DNA of 64,000 nucleotides, taken from NCBI RefSeq assembly GCF_003970385.1, contig NZ_RXZH01000002.1, positions 124,001 through 188,000 of the forward strand, written 5' to 3'. This document shows positions 26,233 through 34,945 of the stretch, in pieces. A program made the position numbers and the translations under genes. The stretch is from Vibrio aquaticus. GTDB taxonomy: Bacteria; Pseudomonadota; Gammaproteobacteria; Enterobacterales; Vibrionaceae. How positions within the stretch are numbered: position 1 is the stretch's first letter; every line of letters starts with the position of its first letter. The notes under the pieces are model-generated. The model worked only from the letters and a program-made list of their open reading frames with translations, did no database searches and was not told the DNA's origin.

Positions 26233-27690
26233 TTATTGAGCTTTAGCTTGGCCGCTTGGCTTACGGTTGGCTGGCTTACGGCGTTGTTGGCCATTGTTGC
26301 CATTACCGCTATTGCCACCATTGTTGCTCTTTGGCTTCCCACCCGATGGTTTGCGTTTTGATTGACCACCGTTACCACGGTCTTCACCATTGGGTTTGTT
26401 GTGACCAAAGTGACGCTTGTTTTTGCTAGCCGGCTTATTGCCACGAGCATTGTCGCCAGAACGCTTGCCGTCTTGGTGGTCGGCTTTTGGTTTCTTCGGC
26501 TTTTTCGGTTTCTTCGGCTTAATTGGTCGAGTATCTAATTTAGACTCAGGCAGCTCGTTTACTGGTTTAAAGCCTTCAAGTTCTAAGCGAGGCAGCACCT
26601 GTTGAATCAGGCGTTCAATGCCGAATAATTCACTTGCTTCATCGGCTTCCACTAAAGAAACCGCTTTACCTACTTCACCCGCACGACCGGTACGACCGAT
26701 GCGGTGCACGTAGTCTTCTGATACGTGTGGTAGTTCAAAGTTCACCACTTGAGGTAGCTGAGGAATGTCGATACCACGTGCAGCGATGTCTGTTGCAACC
26801 AATACTTTCACATCACCCGATTTAAAATCAGCGAGAGCGCGAGTACGTGCGCCTTGGCTCTTGTTGCCGTGAATTGGCGCTGCCGTAATGCCTTCTTTGT
26901 TTAGGAAGAAAGCTAGGCGGTTAGCACCATGCTTGGTACGACAGAATACAAGCGTTTGTGTCCAGTTACCGTCTTTGATCAGTTTCACCAGCATTGGCGC
27001 TTTTTTGCGTTTGTCTGCTGGGTAGATGCTTTGTTCGATCGTGACTGCCGTTGAGTTCTCTTTGTTTACTGAGACTTCAACAGGATCGTTAACTAAACCT
27101 TTCGCAAGCTCGCGGATTTCAGGCGAGAACGTCGCAGAGAAAAGCAGGTTTTGGCGTTTAGCTGGCAATAGAGCAAGGATCTTGCGAATGTCACGAATGA
27201 AGCCCATATCAAGCATACGGTCTGCTTCATCAAGCACTAGCACTTCTAGCTGTTCAAATTTGATTGCATTTTGTTGGTACAGATCCAAAAGACGACCAGG
27301 CGTTGCGACAAGCACATCACAGCCCTTACGCAGCTTCAACATTTGTGGGTTCGCTTTTACGCCACCAAAAATAACTTGAGACGTTAGACGTTGGTGACGG
27401 CTGTACTTGAACACATTTTCTTGAACCTGAGCGGCAAGCTCACGAGTTGGTGTCAGAACCAACGCACGGATATGGTTACCTTTTACGCGCTGACCATTAT
27501 CTAGGCGTTCCAAGATTGGCAGAGTGAAGCCGGCTGTTTTACCTGTACCTGTCTGCGCTGCTGCCATTACGTCTTTCCCGGCTAATACTGCAGGAATGGC
27601 TTGTTCCTGAATTGGGGATGGCGTGTCGTAGCCTTGTTCTTCGATGGCTTTGAGGAGTGGAGCAGAAAGGCCTAAAGAGGTAAAACCCAT
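26233..27690 (-). CDS. rhlE: ATP-dependent DEAD-box RNA helicase RhlE
   Basis: 485 residues. Two RecA-like domains carry the Q motif ([13 protein letters not shown]), motif [13 protein letters not shown], motif [13 protein letters not shown], motif III SATF, and motif [12 protein letters not shown]. The C-terminal 110 residues are low-complexity and basic: four KPK repeats, then Gly/Asn/Lys-rich runs, as in vibrio RhlE. RhlE remodels RNA in ribosome assembly and decay, often at low temperature. Monocistronic, with a terminator of its own. Confidence 0.94.
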   Translation of the reverse strand: MGFTSLGLSAPLLKAIEEQGYDTPSPIQEQAIPAVLAGKDVMAAAQTGTGKTAGFTLPILERLDNGQRVKGNHIRALVLTPTRELAAQVQENVFKYSRHQRLTSQVIFGGVKANPQMLKLRKGCDVLVATPGRLLDLYQQNAIKFEQLEVLVLDEADRMLDMGFIRDIRKILALLPAKRQNLLFSATFSPEIRELAKGLVNDPVEVSVNKENSTAVTIEQSIYPADKRKKAPMLVKLIKDGNWTQTLVFCRTKHGANRLAFFLNKEGITAAPIHGNKSQGARTRALADFKSGDVKVLVATDIAARGIDIPQLPQVVNFELPHVSEDYVHRIGRTGRAGEVGKAVSLVEADEASELFGIERLIQQVLPRLELEGFKPVNELPESKLDTRPIKPKKPKKPKKPKADHQDGKRSGDNARGNKPASKNKRHFGHNKPNGEDRGNGGQSKRKPSGGKPKSNNGGNSGNGNNGQQRRKPANRKPSGQAKAQ

Positions 27691-27737
27691 ATATTGTTTC
27701 TCTGTGTGAAGTGGCTCTCGTACATTTATTGGACGAG

Positions 27738-27763
27738 AAAAAGGGCGCCATTCTGCGCCCTTT
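27738..27763 (-). terminator. Terminator after the rhombosortase gene
   Basis: On the minus strand, AAAGGGCGC, 6-base loop, GCGCCCTTT then TTC. It lies between the rhombosortase gene and rhlE, which share a strand. Confidence 0.85.
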
Positions 27764-27783
27764 ATCGTTGAACATCAACTTAA

Positions 27784-28353
27784 TTATTCTTGTGTTTGGC
27801 TTTGCTGTCTTCGTTGCGATTGAATCACGACTGATATCACTGCGCAAACCAAGCCTGAAAGCATACCGAAGAGGTGAGCCTCAACCGCGACACGTGCATT
27901 AATTAGCTCACTGGTGCTTGCTGAAGCGCCTATGGTCATCTCCCACAGAACCTTGGCAACCACACCAATAACTAACAACCAACTGCTTTTTCTACCGGTT
28001 AGACTTTCTTGGAGAGCGAAATAGGCAAACAGACCATGCAGTACACCAGAAAGGCCAACATAACCGTTCATCTCGGTGAAGAAGTTTAGCCCGCCTATAG
28101 AGAGAGAAGTGAGTACCAATAACGCCAGTAAGGCTTTGTATGTTGGCTTGAAGATAAAAGCGATGACCCAAAGCCCAGCAAGGTTCATCCCTAAATGCGC
28201 AAAGTTGGTATGGGTGAAATTTCCTGATAGGATCCGCCACCATTGGCCGTCTAAAATAGAGAAACGTTGCCAATTGGTTAGTGAGGCCAACGGTTCAAAT
28301 TGCAGCCCAAGGCAGAGTAAACTTGTCACCATTAATAGAAGAAATAAATGCAC
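27784..28353 (-). CDS. rrtA: Rhombosortase (rhomboid-family intramembrane protease)
   Basis: A polytopic membrane protein of about 189 residues, with six probable helices. It has the rhomboid features THTNFAHLGMNL (HxxxN), the catalytic Ser in GLSGVLHGLFAY (GxSG), and the catalytic His in VAVEAHLFGMLSGL. This short, six-helix form is the rhombosortase branch, which cleaves the GlyGly-CTERM sorting tail of secreted proteins in vibrios. The start is uncertain: TTG 28377, GTG 28353 and ATG 28332 are all in frame. GTG 28353 has a short-spaced GGGA and keeps the first helix intact. Its 5' end overlaps the divergent DTW gene. No GlyGly-CTERM substrate gene is visible in the window. Confidence 0.8.
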   Translation of the reverse strand: MHLFLLLMVTSLLCLGLQFEPLASLTNWQRFSILDGQWWRILSGNFTHTNFAHLGMNLAGLWVIAFIFKPTYKALLALLVLTSLSIGGLNFFTEMNGYVGLSGVLHGLFAYFALQESLTGRKSSWLLVIGVVAKVLWEMTIGASASTSELINARVAVEAHLFGMLSGLVCAVISVVIQSQRRQQSQTQE

Positions 28354-28965
28354 ACTATGTCCCGATACTGTTCTCAATGTGGAAAATCACTTAAAGCGTG
28401 TATTTGCCAATGGATACAAAGCCTAACATCGAACGTTGAGTTGGTCATCCTACAACATCACAGCGAGACACTTCGTCCTATGGGTACGGCGCGTATTCTT
28501 AACCTCTCTTTAGCCAACAGCTACTGTTTTGTCGGGGAGGATTTCTCTGAGCACTCCGACTTGAATCGGTTGCTTAATGACTCCGAGTACAGCCATTTTG
28601 TTTTGTACCCTGGTGAAGTAGCGGTCAGTCATCTGCACGTCGCTGAGAAGGTTGCAGCAAAGCAAAAAGTCCGCATTATTCTTCTCGATGGCACGTGGAA
28701 AAAAGCATACAAAATGTGGCAGTTATCGAGCAATCTTCACGGTTTGGATCAGGTGCGTTTACCGAGCGATTTGCAAGGAAACTACCGGATTAGAAAAGCA
28801 CCGAGTGATAACAGTCTTTCTACCGTTGAAGCTGGGTATCATATCTTGTCGTTGCTTGAGCCAGAAAACGACTTTTTGCCGCTGATTGATGCGTTCAATC
28901 AGATGATTGAGTTTCAAATCAAGCAGATGCCTCCGGGTGTGTTTGAGAAAAATTACCTCTCATAG
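28348..28965 (+). CDS. DTW-domain tRNA-uridine aminocarboxypropyltransferase
   Basis: 205 residues. The N-terminal zinc-like cysteines (CSQCGKSLKACIC, from about residue 8) and the LLDGTWKKAYKM segment carry the DTW signature. The family includes E. coli TapT (YfiP), which transfers the aminocarboxypropyl group of SAM to uridine in tRNA (acp3U). This protein is shorter than TapT and may be a paralogous branch, so I leave the symbol empty. ATG 28348 has AGAAG 6 bases upstream. It is divergent from the rhombosortase gene with overlapping 5' ends. Confidence 0.82.
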   Translation: MHTMSRYCSQCGKSLKACICQWIQSLTSNVELVILQHHSETLRPMGTARILNLSLANSYCFVGEDFSEHSDLNRLLNDSEYSHFVLYPGEVAVSHLHVAEKVAAKQKVRIILLDGTWKKAYKMWQLSSNLHGLDQVRLPSDLQGNYRIRKAPSDNSLSTVEAGYHILSLLEPENDFLPLIDAFNQMIEFQIKQMPPGVFEKNYLS

Positions 28966-29003
28966 TGCGATTTTCTTCTACACTTATTGCTAAGCGCACT
29001 ATG
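28961..29003 (+). repeat. Hairpin overlapping the DTW gene stop codon
   Basis: CATAGTGCG (28961-28969) and CGCACTATG (28995-29003) form a perfect 9-base stem with a 25-base loop; the TAG stop lies in the first arm. No T run follows. Confidence 0.45.
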
Positions 29004-29063
29004 CCTACTTGAGATATACTGCGCATTATCGTTGTTATTCGAATCCTTTTTGAATTAACGATA

Positions 29064-29130
29064 CTTCGTATAATCCCACTGATAGGGTGTGGGAGTCTCT
29101 ACCTGAAACCGATAATTTCAGATTACGAAG
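29064..29130 (+). ncRNA. Purine riboswitch, adenine-sensing class
   Basis: P1 is CTTCGTA (29064-29070) with TACGAAG (29124-29130). J1/2 reads TAATC. P2 is CCCAC with GTGGG (29089-29093), J2/3 holds the conserved CTCTACC, and P3 is CTGAAA (29103-29108) with TTTCAG (29116-29121). L2 (GATAGG) and L3 (CCGATAA) supply the GG/CC loop-loop pairs. The specificity base just before the P1 3' strand (29123, equivalent to position 74) is T, which selects adenine over guanine. The gene downstream is an adenine deaminase, as for the well-known V. vulnificus add riboswitch. Confidence 0.93.
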
Positions 29131-29142
29131 AGTTAAGTGCAT

Positions 29143-29189
29143 AGCGCTTTTCTCTTTGTATGTTAGACACTTTTCTAGAGAAAAGCGCT
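29143..29189 (+). promoter_or_regulatory. Long hairpin between adenine aptamer and its gene
   Basis: AGCGCTTTTCTCT (29143-29155) and AGAGAAAAGCGCT (29177-29189) form a perfect 13-base stem with a 21-base loop. There is no T run afterwards, so it is not a standard terminator. It sits 12 bases after the aptamer and 36 bases before the chosen start, and is probably part of the expression platform. An ATG (29160) in frame with the gene lies in the loop. Confidence 0.6.
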
Positions 29190-29225
29190 TGTCGAACCCC
29201 AATCAACGTGAATGGAGACGCAAGC

Positions 29226-30251
29226 GTGAATCAACAAACTTCTTTTATTGAACAACTGCCGAAAGTGGAGTTGCACCTACACATAGAAGGTTCATTAGAA
29301 CCCGAAATGATGTTTGAGCTGGCTCAGCGTAATGGCGTTTCTTTGCCTTTCTCTACCCCAGAAGAAGTGAAGGCCGCTTACCAATTTACCAATCTTCAAT
29401 CGTTCTTAGATATCTATTATCAAGGAGCTAATGTTCTAATTCATGAACGAGACTTTTACGATCTGACATGGGCCTATTTACTGCGCTGCCAACAGGATAA
29501 TGTAGTCCACACAGAGATTTTCTTTGACCCGCAAACCCACACTGACCGCGGCATTGCGTTTGATACTGTGATTAATGGTATTTATAGCGCACTGCGAGAT
29601 GGTGAGGAAAAACTGGGCATTAGCAGTCAGATCATCATGTGCTTTTTGCGCCACCTTGATGAGGAAAGCGCCTTTGACACCCTGTTTGAAGCCATGGCTC
29701 ACAAAGACAAAATTGTTGGGGTCGGACTAGACTCGTCAGAACTGGGTCACCCACCAGAGAAGTTTGCCCGAGTCTTTCGTAAAGCGCTCGACGAAGGTTT
29801 TTTAACGGTGGCTCACGCAGGTGAAGAAGGCCCGGTGAGTAATATTTATGACAGCTTAGAATTATTGAAGGTGAGCCGCATTGACCACGGGGTTCGCTGC
29901 TCAGACGACGAGAACCTGCTGCACGCATTATCGAACAGCAAAATGCCGTTAACAGTTTGCCCACTATCCAATACCAAGTTAAAAGTGTTCGAGCGTATGG
30001 AAGACCATAATATTGTCGAGCTACTGCGCCGTGGTTTATGTGTGACGATTAACTCGGATGATCCTGCTTACTTTGGTGGCTACATGAATGACAATTTTAA
30101 AGCGGTCGCAGAAAGTCACCAGATGAGTGAGCAGGAGTTAGCCATGTTTACTCGCAATGCGATCATGGCGAGCTTTATCAGCGAAGAACAGAAAAGCCAT
30201 TTATTAGACAAACTCGGCCAGTTTGTGAGTCATTACCATCAAGACAAATAA
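29226..30251 (+). CDS. add: Adenine deaminase (adenosine/adenine deaminase family)
   Basis: 341 residues from GTG 29226, which has GGAG 8 bases upstream. An upstream in-frame ATG at 29160 would add 22 residues but lacks a ribosome site. Metal and catalytic motifs: HLHIEGSLEP (HxH), VAHAGEEGP (His and Glu), RIDHGVRC, and VTINSDDPAYFGGY (Asp pair). EIFFDPQTHTDRG and FFDPQTH-type features match the subgroup that deaminates adenine rather than adenosine (Pseudomonas PA0148 type), in line with an adenine riboswitch. In vibrios the gene is named add. The product hypoxanthine enters purine salvage in the cytoplasm. Confidence 0.9.
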   Translation: MNQQTSFIEQLPKVELHLHIEGSLEPEMMFELAQRNGVSLPFSTPEEVKAAYQFTNLQSFLDIYYQGANVLIHERDFYDLTWAYLLRCQQDNVVHTEIFFDPQTHTDRGIAFDTVINGIYSALRDGEEKLGISSQIIMCFLRHLDEESAFDTLFEAMAHKDKIVGVGLDSSELGHPPEKFARVFRKALDEGFLTVAHAGEEGPVSNIYDSLELLKVSRIDHGVRCSDDENLLHALSNSKMPLTVCPLSNTKLKVFERMEDHNIVELLRRGLCVTINSDDPAYFGGYMNDNFKAVAESHQMSEQELAMFTRNAIMASFISEEQKSHLLDKLGQFVSHYHQDK

Positions 30252-30255
30252 CGGA

Positions 30256-30285
30256 TAAAAAGAAGGGTGACGCAATGTCACCCTT
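30256..30285 (-). terminator. Terminator between convergent add and dGTPase genes
   Basis: AAGGGTGAC, loop GCAAT, GTCACCCTT; on the minus strand CTTTTTATC follows. Best for the dGTPase-like transcript; weaker for add. Confidence 0.75.
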
Positions 30286-30295
30286 ACTGATTCGA

Positions 30296-31615
30296 TTAGT
30301 GAGAAGAGAACAACTGCTGATGAAGTCGCTGTGCATGGCCATCGGTCATCGAAGAGATGTAGTCGGCAATCACACGATAACCAGCACTGTCACTCTGACA
30401 GGCAAGCCATTTCTGCCTTGTTTCAAGCGGTAATAATCGTTCTGGGTCAGCATTGAGCGCTTCGAAAATATCCATGATGATCTGCTGACCTTTGTATTCC
30501 ATCACCTGAACGTGAGGCACTTGGATAACATACAAGCTGACAAATCGTTTTAGGATCTCTAATGCTTTTGACATGGATGGTTCTAATACGGCATTAAACG
30601 CTAACAGCTGCGACTCGAACGGAGCATCAACAGGCTTGATGGAAATACTGGTCAGTAGGGCATTCACCATACCGCCAATCGCGTCTTTACGCTGGTGGTG
30701 TGAACCCGAGACCAGCATCTCTGAAATCGAATCAATATGCTCTTCAAACCAAGGGTCACCGCACTCGGCCAACTGACTTGCTGCGCCTTCAATCCACTGT
30801 GTACGATTCACCATGCCTAAAACCAACGCATCTTCTAAATCATGCACACCATAGGCGATGTCGTCAGCAAGTTCCATTATCGAGCAGTCAATGGACTTAT
30901 AACGAGTCTTCTTGTGTTGGTTGTCTGCGTATTGCTCATCACGCATTTGGCTAAATAGCGTTCTATCCCCGTCACTCAGCGGCTCTAGTACCCAGTCAAA
31001 CAAATCCATATCGCAATCATACAGACCTTTGGCAGGTGCCCAGTCTCGGGCCTTAAGTTGGCGTTGGTGAGACACACTGTCAGGTTTGGTATCTGCTTCG
31101 GTTTTGCTCAGTGGCGCAGGGTATTTAATGAGTCCAAGTAACGTTCGGCGGGCGAGGTTCATACCAAACAGTTCGGTGTAAGGTTCAAGCTTAGTTACAA
31201 TGCGAAAAGTCTGAGCGTTGCCTTCAAAGCCGCCGTGGTCACGCATCATATAATTGAGAGCGACTTCACCACCATGACCATAAGGAGGGTGGCCAATATC
31301 GTGAGCGAGGCACAAAGAGTCGATCAAACTGTCGCTAGGCAACAGATCGCGAAACTCAGGTTGCTTCTTTTTGATTTGCGCGACAATGCCAGTCCCAAGC
31401 TGGGCTGCTTCAAGGGAATGCGTTAAGCGCGTACGGTGGAAGTCATCAAAGCTATTGCCATGAACTTGTGTTTTGGCTTGCAGGCGGCGAAAAGCGGCGG
31501 AATGAAGGATTCGCGCGCGATCTCGCTGATAAGGGCTACGGTGATCATCACGACGAATCTTATGTTCATCATCGTGACGATCTTGCCACTGAGAGTTGAT
31601 TTCAAAGCTCATCAT
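30296..31615 (-). CDS. dGTPase-like HD-domain dNTP triphosphohydrolase
   Basis: 439 residues. The N-terminal block RDRARILHSAAFRRLQAKTQV and the HD-domain metal ligands RTRLTHSLEAAQ, LCLAHDIGHPPYGHGGE and ELADDIAYGVHDLED match the Dgt family. It is the shorter, E. coli-Dgt-distinct branch found in vibrios. Such enzymes hydrolyse dNTPs to nucleosides and triphosphate; several relatives defend against phage by draining dNTPs, but nothing in the neighbourhood shows that role here. MM gives two adjacent starts (31615 or 31612). It is convergent with add and beside nucleotide enzymes (add, yfbR). Confidence 0.88.
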   Translation of the reverse strand: MMSFEINSQWQDRHDDEHKIRRDDHRSPYQRDRARILHSAAFRRLQAKTQVHGNSFDDFHRTRLTHSLEAAQLGTGIVAQIKKKQPEFRDLLPSDSLIDSLCLAHDIGHPPYGHGGEVALNYMMRDHGGFEGNAQTFRIVTKLEPYTELFGMNLARRTLLGLIKYPAPLSKTEADTKPDSVSHQRQLKARDWAPAKGLYDCDMDLFDWVLEPLSDGDRTLFSQMRDEQYADNQHKKTRYKSIDCSIMELADDIAYGVHDLEDALVLGMVNRTQWIEGAASQLAECGDPWFEEHIDSISEMLVSGSHHQRKDAIGGMVNALLTSISIKPVDAPFESQLLAFNAVLEPSMSKALEILKRFVSLYVIQVPHVQVMEYKGQQIIMDIFEALNADPERLLPLETRQKWLACQSDSAGYRVIADYISSMTDGHAQRLHQQLFSSH

Positions 31616-31689
31616 CGCTTACCCACTTGTGTACTGAATATCGTTGCAGCATACCACACATCCCTTTAGTGAAAAGCTTTGTAGAGCAA

Positions 31690-34209
31690 TTACTTATTGA
31701 TGCAACTTGTGGTGATGTTGCTTTGTTTGAAATCCATCAGATCGTCAATCAACAACGGTTTGGCATAAAAGTATCCCTGACCTAAATGACAATCATGCGC
31801 CAATAAGTGCTGATTTTGCTCGTTGGTTTCGATGCCTTCCGCGACGACCTTCATCGAGTGGGCTTTACCAATTGCGATAATGGCACGAATAAGGGCATCA
31901 CTTTGTTCATTGATCAGCATTTTATCGACAAAAGAGCGATCGATTTTGATCTCGTTGATCGGCAAGTTGCACAAGTAGCTAAGCGAAGAGAAACCGGTCC
32001 CAAAGTCGTCCAGTGAAATGGCAAAGCCGTGTTCACGAAGCTGAGTAAGGATAGGGGTTACAATCTCTAAATCATCAATGAGGACGTTTTCGGTGATTTC
32101 GATGGTGATACGTTGACGATCAATCTTCTCTTCATCAATGATGGTGTTTAACACCGATAAGAAATCCTTGGCGATCAGCTGGCTAGGGGAAATATTGATC
32201 GACAGGCCCAATGCATTGTCACCATTTGGACACGCTTTGACGATGGTTTGGCATGCCGTTCGAATAACAAATTGGCCAATTTCATGAATAAGCCCGATTT
32301 CTTCTGCTTTGCGGATCAGTTCGACCGGGGAGACATGCCCGAGCTCTGGGTTATGCCAGCGTAACAGAGCCTCAACAGATTCAATCTTCCCAGAGCAAAG
32401 TTCTATTTGCGGCTGGTAAACCATGTAGAGTTCATCATTTTTGATCGCACAACGGAGCTGTTTTTCTAAAGTCAGTTCGTACTGAACACGCTTGTTAATC
32501 GACTCATCAAAGAACAGCACTTTGCCTTTTCGCCTTGCCTTTGAGGTATAAAGCGCGGTGTCTGCTTTGGCAATGAGATCTTCTGGATTAAGGCCATCTT
32601 GTGGATAGAGAGAGACACCGATACTGCAACTTGATGAGATCACCTTACCTTCAACCTCAATTTCGCTTTGGAATATTTCGCGAATACTCGCGGCAATACG
32701 CTCTGCATCGGAAACAGAGCCTAGATTTGGGAAGCAGAAGACAAATTCATCACCACCGAAGCGAGAGACGAGTTGGTTGCTACGAAGTAGGGCGTCGAAT
32801 CTCTGCCCAACCTGTGTGAGAAGCTTGTCACCGATAGAGTGCCCAAACGCATCGTTTACTTTTTTAAAGTCATCGAGGTCAACAAACATGACTGCCGTTA
32901 GGGTATTGTCTTGGCTTGATGAAGAAATCGCTTGTCGAATAAAGTCAATCAGATAGGCTCGGTTTGGCAAGCTAGTCAGGCTGTCATGGAGTGCCTGATA
33001 TTGCAGTTGGTCTTTGGCACTTTCAAGTTGTCTAAAATCAGAGCTGATCTGTGTTTTTAAGCGGCGGAAACGCTTACCTACCGCATTACCAATCATCAGC
33101 GAGATGATACCTAACGCCAACGCACCAAAAACACTCGCGAGGATAACTTGCTCTAATTCACGCTGATTGCGCTCTGTGATTTGAGCTTCACGATCAGAAA
33201 GAAAATCCTCTACGGGTCTTAAATAAACGCCCGTACCAATAACCCAATCCCAATCGGGCAAGTAGATAACAAAGCTAAGTTTGGATGAATCGCTAGAACC
33301 TGTTGGGGTGTATAAAGAATGATAACGAACGAAACCACCGCCATTCTTAGCGGTATCGATCAGCTCTTTGACGTATTTTTTGCCGGTTTTGTCGACCGCA
33401 TCCAGTCGCTCAACGCCAATCAATGAAGAGTTAGGGTGTGAGAGCAATGCCCCTTTAGAGTTCATAATGAAGATGTAGCCGTCATCTTCATATTGGTAAT
33501 CAGAAATACGAGCAATCAAGCGGCGTTGAATATCTTGCTCGACATCAACTACGTATTCGCCAGTACCAATGAACCAATTGAAGGGCTCAAAGTGCGCCAC
33601 GTAGCCAATTTTATCGAATTCAGAGTTAAGGATTTCTGGTTTGCTCCACCACCAGCGGTGATAGGCTTGTTGACTGTTCTTAGCCAAGTTTGCGAGATCG
33701 CGGATAACGTAAGAGCCACGGACGTCCTGTAAGTCCCATAAGTTTTTACCTTCGATATGAGTCAGGATCGGGTGCATGATATTCGTGCCGTCTAGATCAT
33801 AAATGAAGTAATAACCGCGGCCTTGATTGAATCGAATCGGACGAAGTGCTTCCAAAAGGATCTGCTTGAGTCGCTCCGGCGATTCGCCTTGATGAGTCTT
33901 ATAGAGGTTATTGGCGATGCTCAGGGCTTCGTTGACTCTCTGTTTGACGTCTTCTTGCAGCAGGGTTTCAGTACGTTGCTTTTCTGATTCGATTTGTTCA
34001 GCGACATTGATGACGCGGTTTTGAATACTTTTTCGTTCAGATGAGTAAAAGTTCTCACGCAGAGAACCAATATCTTTGGTCAGTGAATAATGATTTTGGT
34101 TGATAAGAATAGCGATCACCACGGTAATGAAGATAGCCATCAATACCAATGGTAAATATCGGATAAATAAAGGTAGTTTTTTATCACTTGATAGAGTCTT
34201 TTCTATCAT
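31690..34209 (-). CDS. Cache-GGDEF-EAL membrane c-di-GMP protein
   Basis: 839 residues. Membrane helix 1 is about residues 17-36. A periplasmic region (37-345) has two Cache-like repeats, each ending in WxIGTGxY (FNWFIGTGEYV near 210 and WDWVIGTGVYL near 321). Helix 2 is about 355-375. The GGDEF domain has an intact RFGGDEF (483-489) and the EAL domain an intact SVEALLRW (611-618), with DDFGTGFSSLSYL and VVAEGIET. Both activities are therefore possible: synthesis and hydrolysis of c-di-GMP, controlled by a small extracellular ligand. Monocistronic. Confidence 0.92.
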   Translation of the reverse strand: MIEKTLSSDKKLPLFIRYLPLVLMAIFITVVIAILINQNHYSLTKDIGSLRENFYSSERKSIQNRVINVAEQIESEKQRTETLLQEDVKQRVNEALSIANNLYKTHQGESPERLKQILLEALRPIRFNQGRGYYFIYDLDGTNIMHPILTHIEGKNLWDLQDVRGSYVIRDLANLAKNSQQAYHRWWWSKPEILNSEFDKIGYVAHFEPFNWFIGTGEYVVDVEQDIQRRLIARISDYQYEDDGYIFIMNSKGALLSHPNSSLIGVERLDAVDKTGKKYVKELIDTAKNGGGFVRYHSLYTPTGSSDSSKLSFVIYLPDWDWVIGTGVYLRPVEDFLSDREAQITERNQRELEQVILASVFGALALGIISLMIGNAVGKRFRRLKTQISSDFRQLESAKDQLQYQALHDSLTSLPNRAYLIDFIRQAISSSSQDNTLTAVMFVDLDDFKKVNDAFGHSIGDKLLTQVGQRFDALLRSNQLVSRFGGDEFVFCFPNLGSVSDAERIAASIREIFQSEIEVEGKVISSSCSIGVSLYPQDGLNPEDLIAKADTALYTSKARRKGKVLFFDESINKRVQYELTLEKQLRCAIKNDELYMVYQPQIELCSGKIESVEALLRWHNPELGHVSPVELIRKAEEIGLIHEIGQFVIRTACQTIVKACPNGDNALGLSINISPSQLIAKDFLSVLNTIIDEEKIDRQRITIEITENVLIDDLEIVTPILTQLREHGFAISLDDFGTGFSSLSYLCNLPINEIKIDRSFVDKMLINEQSDALIRAIIAIGKAHSMKVVAEGIETNEQNQHLLAHDCHLGQGYFYAKPLLIDDLMDFKQSNITTSCINK

Positions 34210-34272
34210 ATACTTCTCCGCTCACTCTGGATCTAAATAAGTGTAGTTCTTTCGTTTATTTGTGTCTGTGCA

Positions 34273-34872
34273 CTAACTGATCTCATCGAGTGATAACTCA
34301 AAACTCGGTGCAAAGGTGTTGAGGAAGTAATCCATTTCGGGCGTGTATCGATCTTTTAAAGTGATATCGAGGCGTTTCTTAGCCAGGGCGTATTCATGAT
34401 TCCCTGCGCTGAGTTCCTCTAAACATTTGAGATAAGCGCAGATGGTATCGGCTTGCTTAACGATAGCCTCGTCTTCAGAGTGTGCCGATTCAGAGAGTAA
34501 GAAAGGGGCGAAGTCCTGTCGGAACTCTTCTGGGAGCATCGACAACAGTTTTTGCTCTGCTGCGGCTTCTATTTTTTTGTATTCTTTGGCGATTTCTGGA
34601 TTGTAGTATTTCACAGGTGTTGGTAGGTCACCGGTCAGAACCTCACTGGTGTCATGGTACATACCGAGCAGTGCGATGCGTTCAGCGTTTAATGAACCAC
34701 CAAACTTTTTATTCTTTATTAATGCGAGTGCATGAGCGACAAAGGCGACTTGAAGACTATGCTCTGAAATGTTTTCTGTTGAAACTGAACGCATGAGAGG
34801 CCAGCGTTGGATTAACTTCATGCGCGCAAGGTGGGCAAAAAAGTGGCTTTCTTGTTCGTTATCCTGTGACAT
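34273..34872 (-). CDS. yfbR: 5'-deoxynucleotidase YfbR
   Basis: 199 residues from the Met at 34872, with GGAG 7 bases upstream; the frame extends to 34902 but that end lies in the alaA terminator. An HD-domain phosphohydrolase with [38 protein letters not shown] and [17 protein letters not shown], nearly as in E. coli YfbR. It dephosphorylates deoxyribonucleoside 5'-monophosphates, giving a route to dUMP and removing excess dNMP. It is downstream of alaA, as in E. coli. Confidence 0.94.
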   Translation of the reverse strand: MSQDNEQESHFFAHLARMKLIQRWPLMRSVSTENISEHSLQVAFVAHALALIKNKKFGGSLNAERIALLGMYHDTSEVLTGDLPTPVKYYNPEIAKEYKKIEAAAEQKLLSMLPEEFRQDFAPFLLSESAHSEDEAIVKQADTICAYLKCLEELSAGNHEYALAKKRLDITLKDRYTPEMDYFLNTFAPSFELSLDEIS

Positions 34873-34891
34873 TTCTCGACTCCATTCCATG

Positions 34892-34918
34892 AAAAAGGGC
34901 ACTCAATGAGCGCCCTTT
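34892..34918 (-). terminator. Terminator between alaA and yfbR
   Basis: On the minus strand, AAAGGGCGCTCA, ATTG, then TGAGTGCCC followed by TTTTTC. It partly separates yfbR expression from alaA. Confidence 0.78.
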
Positions 34919-34945
34919 AAGTATATGAAATAATGAGCTTAATTT

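Noticed and set aside
26470..26530. Short tandem repeat encoding KPK units in rhlE
   Set aside because: It looked like a possible direct-repeat array, but it is the low-complexity basic tail normal for RhlE; not a CRISPR or mobile element.
27026..27379. Plus-strand 117-codon frame opposite rhlE
   Set aside because: Antisense shadow of conserved helicase motifs.
27539..27847. Minus-strand frame spanning the rhlE start and the downstream terminator
   Set aside because: It crosses a clear terminator and overlaps two real genes in another frame.
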